A stretch of DNA of 29,562 nt from a virus. This document shows positions 1 to 6,294 of the stretch, piece by piece (position 1 is the first letter of the stretch; the number at the start of each line of letters is the position of its first letter). The translations under genes were made by a program, and so were the position numbers. The notes under the pieces were generated by a model. The model searched no databases. It had not been told where the DNA came from and saw nothing but the letters and a program-made list of their open reading frames with translations. The DNA lies in the IMG/VR virus record IMGVR_UViG_3300044641_000552, positions 1 through 29,562 of that record; one strand, written 5' to 3'.

Positions 1-155
1 GGGCCGTAGCACTGCTGCAGTTCTGGAAATGCAAGCAGCACACGCTGCTTGTTTTCTGGATCGGCGTGCAGTGTCGCCTCAGCCAAGCGGCGGTAGAAAC
101 CGCCGCCGTGGTGGATAGCTGTCTGCAGCGTCCAATAGGTGTCGTTGGTGGTCAT
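1..155 (-). CDS. Small phage protein of unknown function, C-terminus cut by the window edge
   Basis: Reading leftward from an ATG at 155, 51 codons stay open to the edge of the window, so the C-terminus is missing. The ATG overlaps the TGA of the 41-aa membrane protein (152-154) as ATGA, which implies translational coupling. The visible protein is soluble. It has an FYRRLAEA helix near residue 20, then an acidic AdPEN turn and an FPEL segment. From memory this FYxxLAEA...DPxN...FPEL pattern recurs in short hypothetical proteins of many siphoviruses, whose function I do not know. No catalytic motif is visible. It is the last visible gene of the leftward cluster. Confidence 0.7.
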   Translation of the reverse strand, partial: MTTNDTYWTLQTAIHHGGGFYRRLAEATLHADPENKQRVLLAFPELQQCYG

Positions 156-277
156 GGCTTCAGCTGCTGCTGGCAAGCGTGGTGAGCCTGCACCTGCTGC
201 TTGCCGGTGTCATATGCCATGGCAGCAATGCCAAAGATGATGGCCAGCATTGCGAGTCGGTCGATGGTCTTGATCAT
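152..277 (-). CDS. 41-aa single-pass membrane protein
   Basis: This 41-residue frame is too short for routine gene calling. It starts at ATG 277, directly after the repeated leader ending GAGAACC, and its TGA overlaps the next ATG. Residues about 8-21 (LAMLAIIFGIAAMA) form one hydrophobic segment. A polar Gln- and His-rich tail of about 20 residues follows, with one Cys. The first seven residues carry two positive charges, which favours the N-terminus in the cytoplasm. Size and layout are compatible with a small phage membrane protein such as a spanin-like or holin-accessory peptide. Nothing in the sequence proves a lysis role. Confidence 0.6.
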   Translation of the reverse strand: MIKTIDRLAMLAIIFGIAAMAYDTGKQQVQAHHACQQQLKP

Positions 278-334
278 GGTTCTCGAGTTGGGTTGATGCC
301 GGATTGGGTGCGGCTCCGGCGGGCCGCGTGTGGG

Positions 335-508
335 TCAGCTTGCTAGGCGTTTGGCGCGGGCTGCCATTGCGCCCGCCATGATGTAGGTGTCGTATTCGCG
401 CTGATAGCGGTGGTAATCGGCCATGCTCGGCCACCGCAGTGAAGTGCCGAATTGCTCTTTGCGAAGCTGGGCGCAGTGGAGAATGTTGTGCCAGTCGGAG
501 GCGTTCAT
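335..508 (-). CDS. 57-aa hypothetical protein
   Basis: The frame extends upstream of ATG 508, but that ATG lies directly behind the repeated leader (CCCAAACCAGAGAACC), so 508 is the chosen start. The protein is soluble and rich in His, Tyr, Trp and Arg. It starts with a short helix around DWHNILHCAQLRKEQFG and has a YHRYQREYDTY segment near residue 31, followed by an Ala/Arg-rich C-terminal helix. I do not recognise a family. The conserved start context and its place in a series of small leftward genes are the main support for a real gene. Confidence 0.55.
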   Translation of the reverse strand: MNASDWHNILHCAQLRKEQFGTSLRWPSMADYHRYQREYDTYIMAGAMAARAKRLAS

Positions 509-574
509 GGTTCTCTGGTTTGGGTGGAGGCTCTCGCCTCCTGTCCCCATATCCTACACCATGCGCAGCCCCGC

Positions 575-763
575 TCAACCGTGGGCAGTCACAATCCGTT
601 GCACGCGGCTGCGACTGATGCCCATGTGGTCGGCAATGCGGCGTTGCGTCCAGCCGTAACTGCGCAGCCGCTTGGCGCGTTGCTCGGTGGACTCGGTGGC
701 CCACAGGATGATGATGATCGGCAGGAGTAGCAGCGCTGCGATCAGTGCGAGTGTGGTGCTCAT
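575..763 (-). CDS. 62-aa membrane-anchored helix-turn-helix protein
   Basis: ATG 763 is chosen over an upstream ATG because it follows the repeated leader (CCCCAAACCGAGAATC). Residues about 5-21 (LALIAALLLLPIIIILW) form one strongly hydrophobic helix. A basic linker follows (RAKRLRSY), then a compact helix-turn-helix at about residues 38-58: GWTQRRIADHMGISRSRVQRI. That stretch has the alternation and the glycine turn of HTH_23/sigma-region-4-like domains. The predicted arrangement is an N-terminal anchor with the HTH in the cytoplasm, which the positive charges after the hydrophobic helix support. A membrane-tethered HTH this small is unusual. The target is unknown. It could act on phage or host promoters, or tether DNA to the membrane. 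Confidence 0.65.
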   Translation of the reverse strand: MSTTLALIAALLLLPIIIILWATESTEQRAKRLRSYGWTQRRIADHMGISRSRVQRIVTAHG

Positions 764-934
764 GATTCTCGGTTTGGGGTGTTGCCGGGCCAACCGGCGG
801 TGCAGGCTTACTTAGGCCGTGTTGGGCTCGTGGTGACGCGTCGTGTACCCGGTTCCGCGGCGGTTGAGTTTTGCGAACGGTCCGCCCCGCTCGTGATGCC
901 ACTGTACACCATGCGCCGCCGTGATCAGCCCAGC

Positions 935-1249
935 TCAGTAACGGATCGATACAGTTGCAATGCCGTCGAGCGGCACGCCTAGGCGGTAAGCGGCACCGGC
1001 GCTCAGGTCGAGCGAGTTGCAGTCGCAGCGATCGGTGACTGGCACTGTGAGCGTCCGACTGCCATGCCTGACTGTCACCCGCGTGCCGCATGGCAGCCGC
1101 GGATGCGCCGCTGACACATCCCAGTGGCGATAGGTGCCGCCGCAGTAGGTGATGCGACCGTGGAACCAGCCGTCGTAGACGGTGGCGGTTACCTCCCTGG
1201 CTTGGACTGGTGCGGCCAGCAGCAGTGCGGCAATGATCTTCCACTTCAT
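935..1249 (-). CDS. Secreted RlpA-like double-psi beta-barrel protein
   Basis: Start ATG 1249 follows the repeated leader (CCCGCATCGAGAACC). The first 17 residues (MKWKIIAALLLAAPVQA) form a typical signal peptide ending in an AQA-like cleavage site. The remaining ~87 residues follow the RlpA-like double-psi barrel in order: a Gly/Tyr-rich YDGWFHGR start, D-V-S-A-A-H with LPCGT, a strand TVPVTDRCD, then LDLSAGAAYRLG and a final strand. DPBB proteins of this type bind or cleave peptidoglycan in the periplasm. Cysteines in ITYCGG, LPCGT and DRCDC could form disulphides. In a phage it may help release, wall remodelling or superinfection control. The window shows no other wall-active lysis enzyme, although tail protein K carries an NlpC/P60 domain. 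Confidence 0.8.
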   Translation of the reverse strand: MKWKIIAALLLAAPVQAREVTATVYDGWFHGRITYCGGTYRHWDVSAAHPRLPCGTRVTVRHGSRTLTVPVTDRCDCNSLDLSAGAAYRLGVPLDGIATVSIRY

Positions 1250-1312
1250 GGTTCTCGATGCGGGTAAATACCAAGGCGACCATGCGCCGCCCTGGCCGCC
1301 CACAATGCCACC

Positions 1313-1660
1313 TCAGTCAGTCGTAGTCAACCGTTGCGCATCCTCCACGCTTCTAGCCACACCAGCAATGCCACCAGCAGCCTGCACCGCATCCAACCAC
1401 TGCTGCTGCTCAGGGCGCAGCCTGCCGGTCGCGGTCTTGACCTCAATGCTGGTGAACACTGCCACGGTGGTGCCGACCATCTCTGGCGTCACTGTCACCG
1501 TGCGCCAGCCGATGAGGTCAGCGCTGCCCTTGCATAGGCCGAAAGTCACCGGGCGGCCGTTCTGGTCTTTGAGCGTGCCGGTGTTATTGCGGAACAGCCT
1601 GGTAGCGCCGGTGCTGCAGGTCAGGCGGATGTGTTGCTGGATGGATTGTTCGCTGGGCAC
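1313..1660 (-). CDS. VRR-NUC domain nuclease (PD-(D/E)XK superfamily)
   Basis: This 115-aa protein is essentially one VRR-NUC domain. The catalytic signature is complete: Glu4 in the first helix (SEQSIQ), Asp48 in the GSADLIG motif, and Glu73-Val-Lys75 as the ExK. A QQQWLDAVQAAGG helix and a VARSVEDA end follow, as usual for phage stand-alone VRR-NUC enzymes. These act as structure-specific endonucleases on branched DNA and are thought to resolve replication or recombination intermediates. The start is GTG 1660. No ATG exists between it and the in-frame stop at 1706-1708 of the preceding gene, and residue 4 is already a conserved position. It lies downstream of two helicases, consistent with a DNA-processing operon. 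Confidence 0.85.
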   Translation of the reverse strand: MPSEQSIQQHIRLTCSTGATRLFRNNTGTLKDQNGRPVTFGLCKGSADLIGWRTVTVTPEMVGTTVAVFTSIEVKTATGRLRPEQQQWLDAVQAAGGIAGVARSVEDAQRLTTTD

Positions 1661-1705
1661 TGTGGGAATGCGACTGGCGGCGGCGTGTTGACGCGGACCT
1701 CGGAA

Positions 1706-2128
1706 TCAAGTGGCCGCAGGTGACGGGTTTAGGGTAAGACTTGCGCTAGAAACGATTTTCTCAATGTACTCATCATCAGTCCACCTGTCCCATCTAAAAT
1801 CATCGCGCTTTAGCTGATCAATAATCAAAAGCACAAGAATTTCAGCAACTTTTGCATTGTGCTCATCGGCGGAAAGGCCTAAGCTAATTCGTTGAGAAAA
1901 ACGCCTGCCCAATCCGCTTTTTGGCGGGAGTCTAGCTCTAATTCCAAGTCTTGCGCCGCGTCGCTCGATCGCAATGAATGAACTTTTGATTTTTGGTGAA
2001 TTGTTAATTGCCGAAATCAGCAAATCAAGCGGATTCCCATCTGTTTGCGCCTCGTACCAAGCCTCTACGACTGCAGCGATGGCATCAGGCAGCATCACGC
2101 CTTCTAGATCAATGCAGAACTTGCTCAT
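1706..2128 (-). CDS. Orphan protein resembling the arm-binding domain of cyanobacterial integrases
   Basis: This 140-aa protein starts at ATG 2128, overlapping the helicase TGA as ATGA, with GGAG nine bases upstream. Residues about 55-115 run RRGARLGIRARLPPKSG, then QRISLGLSADEHNAKVAEI, then a helix and FRWDRW. This resembles the three-stranded sheet plus helix (SLGL...N.K.AE...) at the N-terminus of cyanobacterial tyrosine integrases, which binds arm-type att sites. No core-binding domain and no R-H-R-Y catalytic domain follow; the frame ends at 1706 and the next gene is a nuclease. The first ~50 residues are unrecognised. The gene looks richer in A+T than its neighbours, suggesting separate acquisition. 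It may be an integrase remnant or a stand-alone DNA-binding protein. The family call rests on pattern alone. Confidence 0.5.
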   Translation of the reverse strand: MSKFCIDLEGVMLPDAIAAVVEAWYEAQTDGNPLDLLISAINNSPKIKSSFIAIERRGARLGIRARLPPKSGLGRRFSQRISLGLSADEHNAKVAEILVLLIIDQLKRDDFRWDRWTDDEYIEKIVSSASLTLNPSPAAT

Positions 2129-3486
2129 CTAACTTTGCTCCATTGTCCCTTGGTTTGACGAGCGGCCAGGACGTGCTTGGCCCATGCCGCCGGATTTTTG
2201 TAGCCGCGCTGATGGCCGAGGGCGATCAGGTCCTGCAGGGTTTGCGCACCGCCTTGCTCGCGGCGCTTGGCCCGCATGGCCACTTCCACCAACTCCCCAT
2301 CAACCTGCTGCAGCTCCCGCGCCTCGGCAGCGAACATATGCCCACACTCACCGCACTGATTGGCCTGGCTGGCCATGGCGGCAAAGCAGCTGGGGCAAAC
2401 CTTGACCGAGGGTGCCTTCTCCCGATCCCGCTTGCGCTCGCCATCCAAGCTCCACTCGCGCGGCTCCAAGTGATGGCCAAGCCGGAGGGTGTTGCCAACG
2501 TGGTCAAGCACCACTGCAGCAGACTTGCCGGGTGATGGCCGCAAGCAGCGACCAATCATCTGTAGGTGCAGGCTGGTGGATGCAGTGGGGCGCAGCAGGA
2601 TGCAACCGCCGACGCTGGGCACATCCACGCCTTCGCCTATAAGTGCGCATGAGGTGAGCACCTTGATGCGACCAGTGCCTAGCGCCTGCAGCAGGTCACG
2701 CCTTGTGGCGCCATCCATGCTGCCGTCAATGCTGGCGGCTGGGATGCCGGCGCCCATAAACAGCTGAGCCACGGCCTCCGCATGAGCCACTGAGCAGCAA
2801 AAGGCGATCGCCGTCTGACCTGGCAGGTGCTTGCGGTAGTGGCTCAGACAGTCGCCCATGATCGTGCCGACACGATGCTCGGCCTCTTTGGCGTCGAAGT
2901 CACCCATCCGCTTGCGTAGCCCAGTGGTATCGAAGCCCGGCGGTGCTAGCACTCGGGCAGGCGCTAGGTAGCCGTTGTCGGTGAGCCATGCGGCGCTTGG
3001 ACCTTCGACCATCGCCTGGTAGTGCTCGCCAAGGCCGCGGCCGTCGAGCCTGATCGGGGTTGCAGTGACACCCAGCAGGTGGGCTTGGTGGAAATGCTCC
3101 AGTGTGCGCGCCCAGGTGCCGGCATTGCTGTGGTGCGCCTCGTCGATAATTACTAGCTGAAAGAAGTCACGCGGCAGCTTGTGCAGCCTGCGAGCAAGCG
3201 TCTGCACTGATGCCACTTGCACTGCATGGCTGAGATCCATGCTGCGGTTGGCGGCAATCACGCCATGCGGCATCGGCAGACTGCGGCAGGCTTGATCCAG
3301 CAGCTCCTGCCGGTGAACGGCGATCAGCACGCGATTGCCCTTGCGGGCGGCGGAATGGGCGATGTGGCTGAAGATCACCGTCTTGCCGCCGCCAGTCGGC
3401 AGCACTGCCAGCACCTTGCAGTGGCCTAGCTGGTATTGCAGGCGGATGTCGGTGATTAGTTGCTGTTGGTAGGGTCTTAATTGCAT
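2125..3486 (-). CDS. Superfamily-2 DEAD/DEAH helicase with C-terminal zinc ribbon
   Basis: This 453-aa ATPase carries all main SF2 motifs. They are Q-like LRPYQ at residues 3-7, Walker A PTGGGKT at 30-36, DEAH at 115-118, TATP at 141-144, and motif VI QMIGRCLRP at about 309-317. A zinc ribbon follows with Cys364/367 and Cys378/381. It matches the phage and type I/III restriction-like helicase group that translocates on or unwinds double-stranded DNA. ATG 3486 is chosen because AAGGGG lies 10-11 bases upstream; an in-frame TTG at 3495 sits too close to that site. Its start follows the previous stop by one base and its stop overlaps the next ATG. It probably acts in phage replication or recombination. 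Confidence 0.9.
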   Translation of the reverse strand: MQLRPYQQQLITDIRLQYQLGHCKVLAVLPTGGGKTVIFSHIAHSAARKGNRVLIAVHRQELLDQACRSLPMPHGVIAANRSMDLSHAVQVASVQTLARRLHKLPRDFFQLVIIDEAHHSNAGTWARTLEHFHQAHLLGVTATPIRLDGRGLGEHYQAMVEGPSAAWLTDNGYLAPARVLAPPGFDTTGLRKRMGDFDAKEAEHRVGTIMGDCLSHYRKHLPGQTAIAFCCSVAHAEAVAQLFMGAGIPAASIDGSMDGATRRDLLQALGTGRIKVLTSCALIGEGVDVPSVGGCILLRPTASTSLHLQMIGRCLRPSPGKSAAVVLDHVGNTLRLGHHLEPREWSLDGERKRDREKAPSVKVCPSCFAAMASQANQCGECGHMFAAEARELQQVDGELVEVAMRAKRREQGGAQTLQDLIALGHQRGYKNPAAWAKHVLAARQTKGQWSKVR

Positions 3487-3487
3487 A

Positions 3488-3832
3488 TCAAGCAAACCCC
3501 TTAGATTCTGGTTTTGTGTACAGATCTAAATGGTTCCTCCGCAGAGCTTCAACAATTTCTTGCTCACTAATTGGAATTCTTGCATTAGTATCCCCTTTGA
3601 TTATGCTGATCACAATAACAGCTTCTATGCTGTCAGGCGCATTGGGATAAGCCTTGAGCATCTGGATTTCGTTTAGGTCGCGATATGGCCGCCGTACAAA
3701 TGAATTGCATTTATATTTTTTCATTTTTGCAAGATCTTTCTTTAGGATTCGCAAAGCATCTTCTGCGATTTCTGGGTGCAAACGCCCTTGATAGCTTTTG
3801 CCGTCGTAATAGTGGTAAATCTCAGTTGTCAT
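3488..3832 (-). CDS. Hypothetical protein, ~114 aa
   Basis: I do not recognise the family. The protein has an N-terminal YHYYDGKSYQGRLHPEIAED segment, a Lys-rich helix (LKKDLAKMKKYK), then a hydrophobic strand (AVIVISIIKG) and a C-terminal helix (SEQEIVEALRRNHLDLY). This suggests a small alpha/beta fold. ATG 3832 shares its first base with the TGA of the helicase-methylase (3832-3834). A GTG at 3835 directly upstream is also possible. AAGGAG lies 10 bases before the ATG and 7 before the GTG. The gene looks more A+T-rich than the two helicases flanking it, which suggests a late insertion. Confidence 0.7.
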   Translation of the reverse strand: MTTEIYHYYDGKSYQGRLHPEIAEDALRILKKDLAKMKKYKCNSFVRRPYRDLNEIQMLKAYPNAPDSIEAVIVISIIKGDTNARIPISEQEIVEALRRNHLDLYTKPESKGFA

Positions 3833-6090
3833 CACACCAGTACTCCTTGCCGATTGCTGGCCACCTCAGTCAGGTTTTTAGCTGCGCAATTGAAGTAACT
3901 GGGCTTCAGCTCGAAGCCAACAAATCGGCGCTGCATCTGCAGGCTGACGTAGCCCTCGCTGCCGATGCCGGCGAATGGTGACAGCACTAGATCGCCAGGG
4001 TTGCTCCATAGTTGCAGGCCGCGGCGGATCACCTCCAACTGCAGCGGGCAGATGTGGCGCTCGTCCTCATTGGCGCGTGCGCTGCGGTACTGCAGCGTGT
4101 CGGATGGGTTGATGTCCATCCATACGGGGCTGGCGTACCGCTGCCAAATGTTGATCGAGTCCTTGATCGCATCGCCCGTTTTGGCCGGTGCATTCTCGCC
4201 GGCAAACTCAGTGAATGGCCCCGCGCATGGCTCAGGGTTGTCGCCCAGCTTGCGCACTGTTACAAGGTAGTCAGGAATGCCCTGGCGGCTGAGCGCTGAA
4301 TCCTTGCGGACTTGCTTGTGCAGCAGGCCGATTGCCTTGGTGCGCTGCATGGCAGTGACCGGATCCTTCCAGATGCACACCTCGCTATGAAAGACAAAAC
4401 CAGCAGCCTGGAAGATGCGCAGCATATCGCCGCGGAAATCCTTTACGCCAATGAATCCATCGCGTTCCTTGCTGCTGGGCAGATTCATGCAGTGGAAGCT
4501 GATCAACCGGCCCGGCATCAGCACGCGATGCAGCTCCTTGGCTAGGTAGACGAAGTGATCGAAGAACTCCTGGTCGTTGCGGCTGTTGCCCATGTCGCGG
4601 TCGCTGTTCGAGTAGGTGTAGAGCGACGCGAACGGCGGGCTAAAGATGCTGTAGTGGATGGAGTCGCTGTCGAGCTGTTTGATGCTCTCAACGCAGTCGC
4701 CCATGTACAAATCCCAGTTGTCGCCGGTCTTGTGCTCAGTGATGTGCGGCGCCACTTGACGTTGGATCTTTTTGAGTTGTTCCATTGTTTGTTGCTTCAT
4801 GATTTCAACCATTGATTGGGCCATCTGGATGCTGTCCGCCTCTTTGCGGCGGATGTTGTCGATCACGCGGCCTTCCGCCACGTCGTAGATGATGTGAGCG
4901 TTGACGGGCTGCTCTTGGCCAAATCGCCAGCAACGGCGGATGGCTTGATAGAACGCCTCATAGCTGTGGCTCAAGCCAACAAATGCGACATTATGGCAAC
5001 TTTGAAAGTTAAGCCCAAAGCCAAAGATACTGGGCTTGCTAACCAGCACGCGGATCTTGCCATCTTGGAAGTCAATGGCTGACTGCCGCTTGTGGTCATC
5101 GCTATCGCTACCTGACACCTCAACGGCGCCATCAATAGCAGCAGCAAGCGCTTTGGATTCATCATTCAGATTGCACCACACCAACCACTGCTCACCGTTG
5201 CTGTTGGCCAGCTTGGCGGCAGCATCCACGCGGAGGGCGAGGGACGCCTTGCGCACCTTGCGTTGATCGTTCAACGTCCGCGCTTCCATGGCAAATAGCG
5301 CCATTTGGCCGGCATCGTCCGCCACTGCTTCGCGTGGCGTTTCAACAGTGCAGTCTTGAATCTGCAGCGCCGGCAGGATGAAGCTGCCGTCGCCGTAGCC
5401 AAGGTCTGATGGCTTGCGGATCGTTACCGCCCAACTGCAGACCCATTCCCAGAACTTGCTTTTGGCGTGTCCCTTGAGCCGCCACTTGGCGGTGTCGCCG
5501 CCGTCATGCACGAAGAACATGGCCAGCATCTCAGTGCGGGTCATGACGCCGATGAACTCAGCATGGTTGCCGAGCTCCATGTGGTCGTTCGGTGCTGGCG
5601 TGGCGGAGCAGGCCAGCCGGAATGGCGTCTGCATGAACGACTCAATGATCTGGTTGCGGATCTTGCCGGTGTATGCCTTGAGGATGCTGCTCTCATCAAG
5701 CACCACGCCTTGGAATCTGGCCGGGTCAAAGTGGCCGAGCTTCTCGTAGTTGGTGATCGTGATGCCGGGCTGCACCTCAGCATGCGTTGCGGCAAAGCTG
5801 CATTGGATGCCGAACTTGGCGCCCTCGCGCACGGTCTGGTGCGCAACCGCAAGCGGCGCTAGCACCAACACATTGGCACCAGTGTGCTGATGCACCTGAT
5901 GCGCCCACTCCAGCTGCATGGCGGTTTTACCCATGCCGCAGTCAGCCCAAATGCAGAACCTGCCGACACGGCAGGCCATGGTCACGATGTCCCGCTGAAA
6001 CGGAAACAGCGGTGCCGTGAACTGGTCAGGGTCAAAGCCTGCAGGAGCGCAGGCTGTGGATTTGGAGGCTAGGAAGTCTTTGTAAGTCAT
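3832..6090 (-). CDS. Fusion of SNF2-type helicase and beta-class DNA methyltransferase
   Basis: This 752-aa protein has two enzymatic halves. Residues ~25-420 form an SF2/SNF2-like motor: Walker A variant DCGMGKT at 50-56, motif II LDESS at 131-135, SATP at 162-165, and motif VI QAIRRCWRFGQ at 382-392. After a Gln/Lys-rich linker near 430-450, residues ~458-752 form a DNA methyltransferase. Its catalytic SPPF (484-487) precedes the AdoMet-binding FAGIGSEG (706-713). That order, and SPP(F), point to an N4-cytosine or N6-adenine enzyme of the beta type. Phages carry such fusions, presumably to modify their DNA while translocating and so evade restriction. The target sequence is not readable. 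Start ATG 6090 has only a weak ribosome site. The gene opens the leftward operon. Confidence 0.9.
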   Translation of the reverse strand: MTYKDFLASKSTACAPAGFDPDQFTAPLFPFQRDIVTMACRVGRFCIWADCGMGKTAMQLEWAHQVHQHTGANVLVLAPLAVAHQTVREGAKFGIQCSFAATHAEVQPGITITNYEKLGHFDPARFQGVVLDESSILKAYTGKIRNQIIESFMQTPFRLACSATPAPNDHMELGNHAEFIGVMTRTEMLAMFFVHDGGDTAKWRLKGHAKSKFWEWVCSWAVTIRKPSDLGYGDGSFILPALQIQDCTVETPREAVADDAGQMALFAMEARTLNDQRKVRKASLALRVDAAAKLANSNGEQWLVWCNLNDESKALAAAIDGAVEVSGSDSDDHKRQSAIDFQDGKIRVLVSKPSIFGFGLNFQSCHNVAFVGLSHSYEAFYQAIRRCWRFGQEQPVNAHIIYDVAEGRVIDNIRRKEADSIQMAQSMVEIMKQQTMEQLKKIQRQVAPHITEHKTGDNWDLYMGDCVESIKQLDSDSIHYSIFSPPFASLYTYSNSDRDMGNSRNDQEFFDHFVYLAKELHRVLMPGRLISFHCMNLPSSKERDGFIGVKDFRGDMLRIFQAAGFVFHSEVCIWKDPVTAMQRTKAIGLLHKQVRKDSALSRQGIPDYLVTVRKLGDNPEPCAGPFTEFAGENAPAKTGDAIKDSINIWQRYASPVWMDINPSDTLQYRSARANEDERHICPLQLEVIRRGLQLWSNPGDLVLSPFAGIGSEGYVSLQMQRRFVGFELKPSYFNCAAKNLTEVASNRQGVLV

Positions 6091-6105
6091 GGCTGCCGTT
6101 TGGCG

Positions 6106-6139
6106 TTGTCACCGTAGCAACCGTTGCTACGCTTGGCAA
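6106..6139. promoter_or_regulatory. Candidate divergent promoter pair sharing one palindromic operator
   Basis: Positions 6113-6131 read CGTAGCAACCGTTGCTACG, a perfect 9-bp inverted repeat around one central base. Rightward, TTGTCA (6106-6111) and TACGCT (6128-6133) are 16 bases apart. Leftward, TTGCCA (6139-6134) and TACGGT (6116-6111) are 17 bases apart. The -35 boxes are 5/6 matches and the -10 boxes only 3/6, so the promoter call is tentative. The palindrome itself is certain. A dimeric repressor bound here would cover both -10 boxes. The adjacent ribbon-helix-helix protein is the natural candidate. Confidence 0.5.
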
Positions 6140-6156
6140 GCGTCCATCCCAAACTC

Positions 6157-6294
6157 GTGCGCCTCGTCCATCCAACCCATATACGGCTGACGCCAGACCT
6201 ATTGCAGCGGCTTGATTCTTGGCGCGGTGATCGCATGAATCGCGCAACCGCTATCCGATTGCTGCTAGAGCAGGCGCTCAAGGAGATCAAGTGA
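6157..6294 (+). CDS. 45-aa ribbon-helix-helix (CopG/Arc-like) DNA-binding protein
   Basis: This short frame, open from 6118 and without an ATG at its start, reads IRLTPDLLQRLDSWRGD, then MNRATAIRLLLEQALKE. This is the full ribbon-helix-helix pattern: a beta strand, helix A, a turn with Asn-Arg before helix B, and helix B with the RxAIRxLLExAL signature. GTG 6157 is taken as the start, which leaves four to eight residues before the strand. No strong ribosome site is visible. The TGA (6292-6294) overlaps the GTG of the primase (6291) as GTGA, so the two are probably coupled. RHH dimers bind short inverted repeats, and a perfect palindrome lies 26 bases upstream. The likely role is an autoregulatory repressor of both divergent early operons. 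Confidence 0.7.
   Translation: MRLVHPTHIRLTPDLLQRLDSWRGDRMNRATAIRLLLEQALKEIK

Noticed and set aside
210-1283. A 357-aa minus-strand open frame across the left small-gene region
   Set aside because: It is Arg/His/Pro-rich and low in complexity, and overlaps four better supported small genes in another frame. Its repeated ENHE-type peptides are only the repeated GAGAACCATGA leaders read through.
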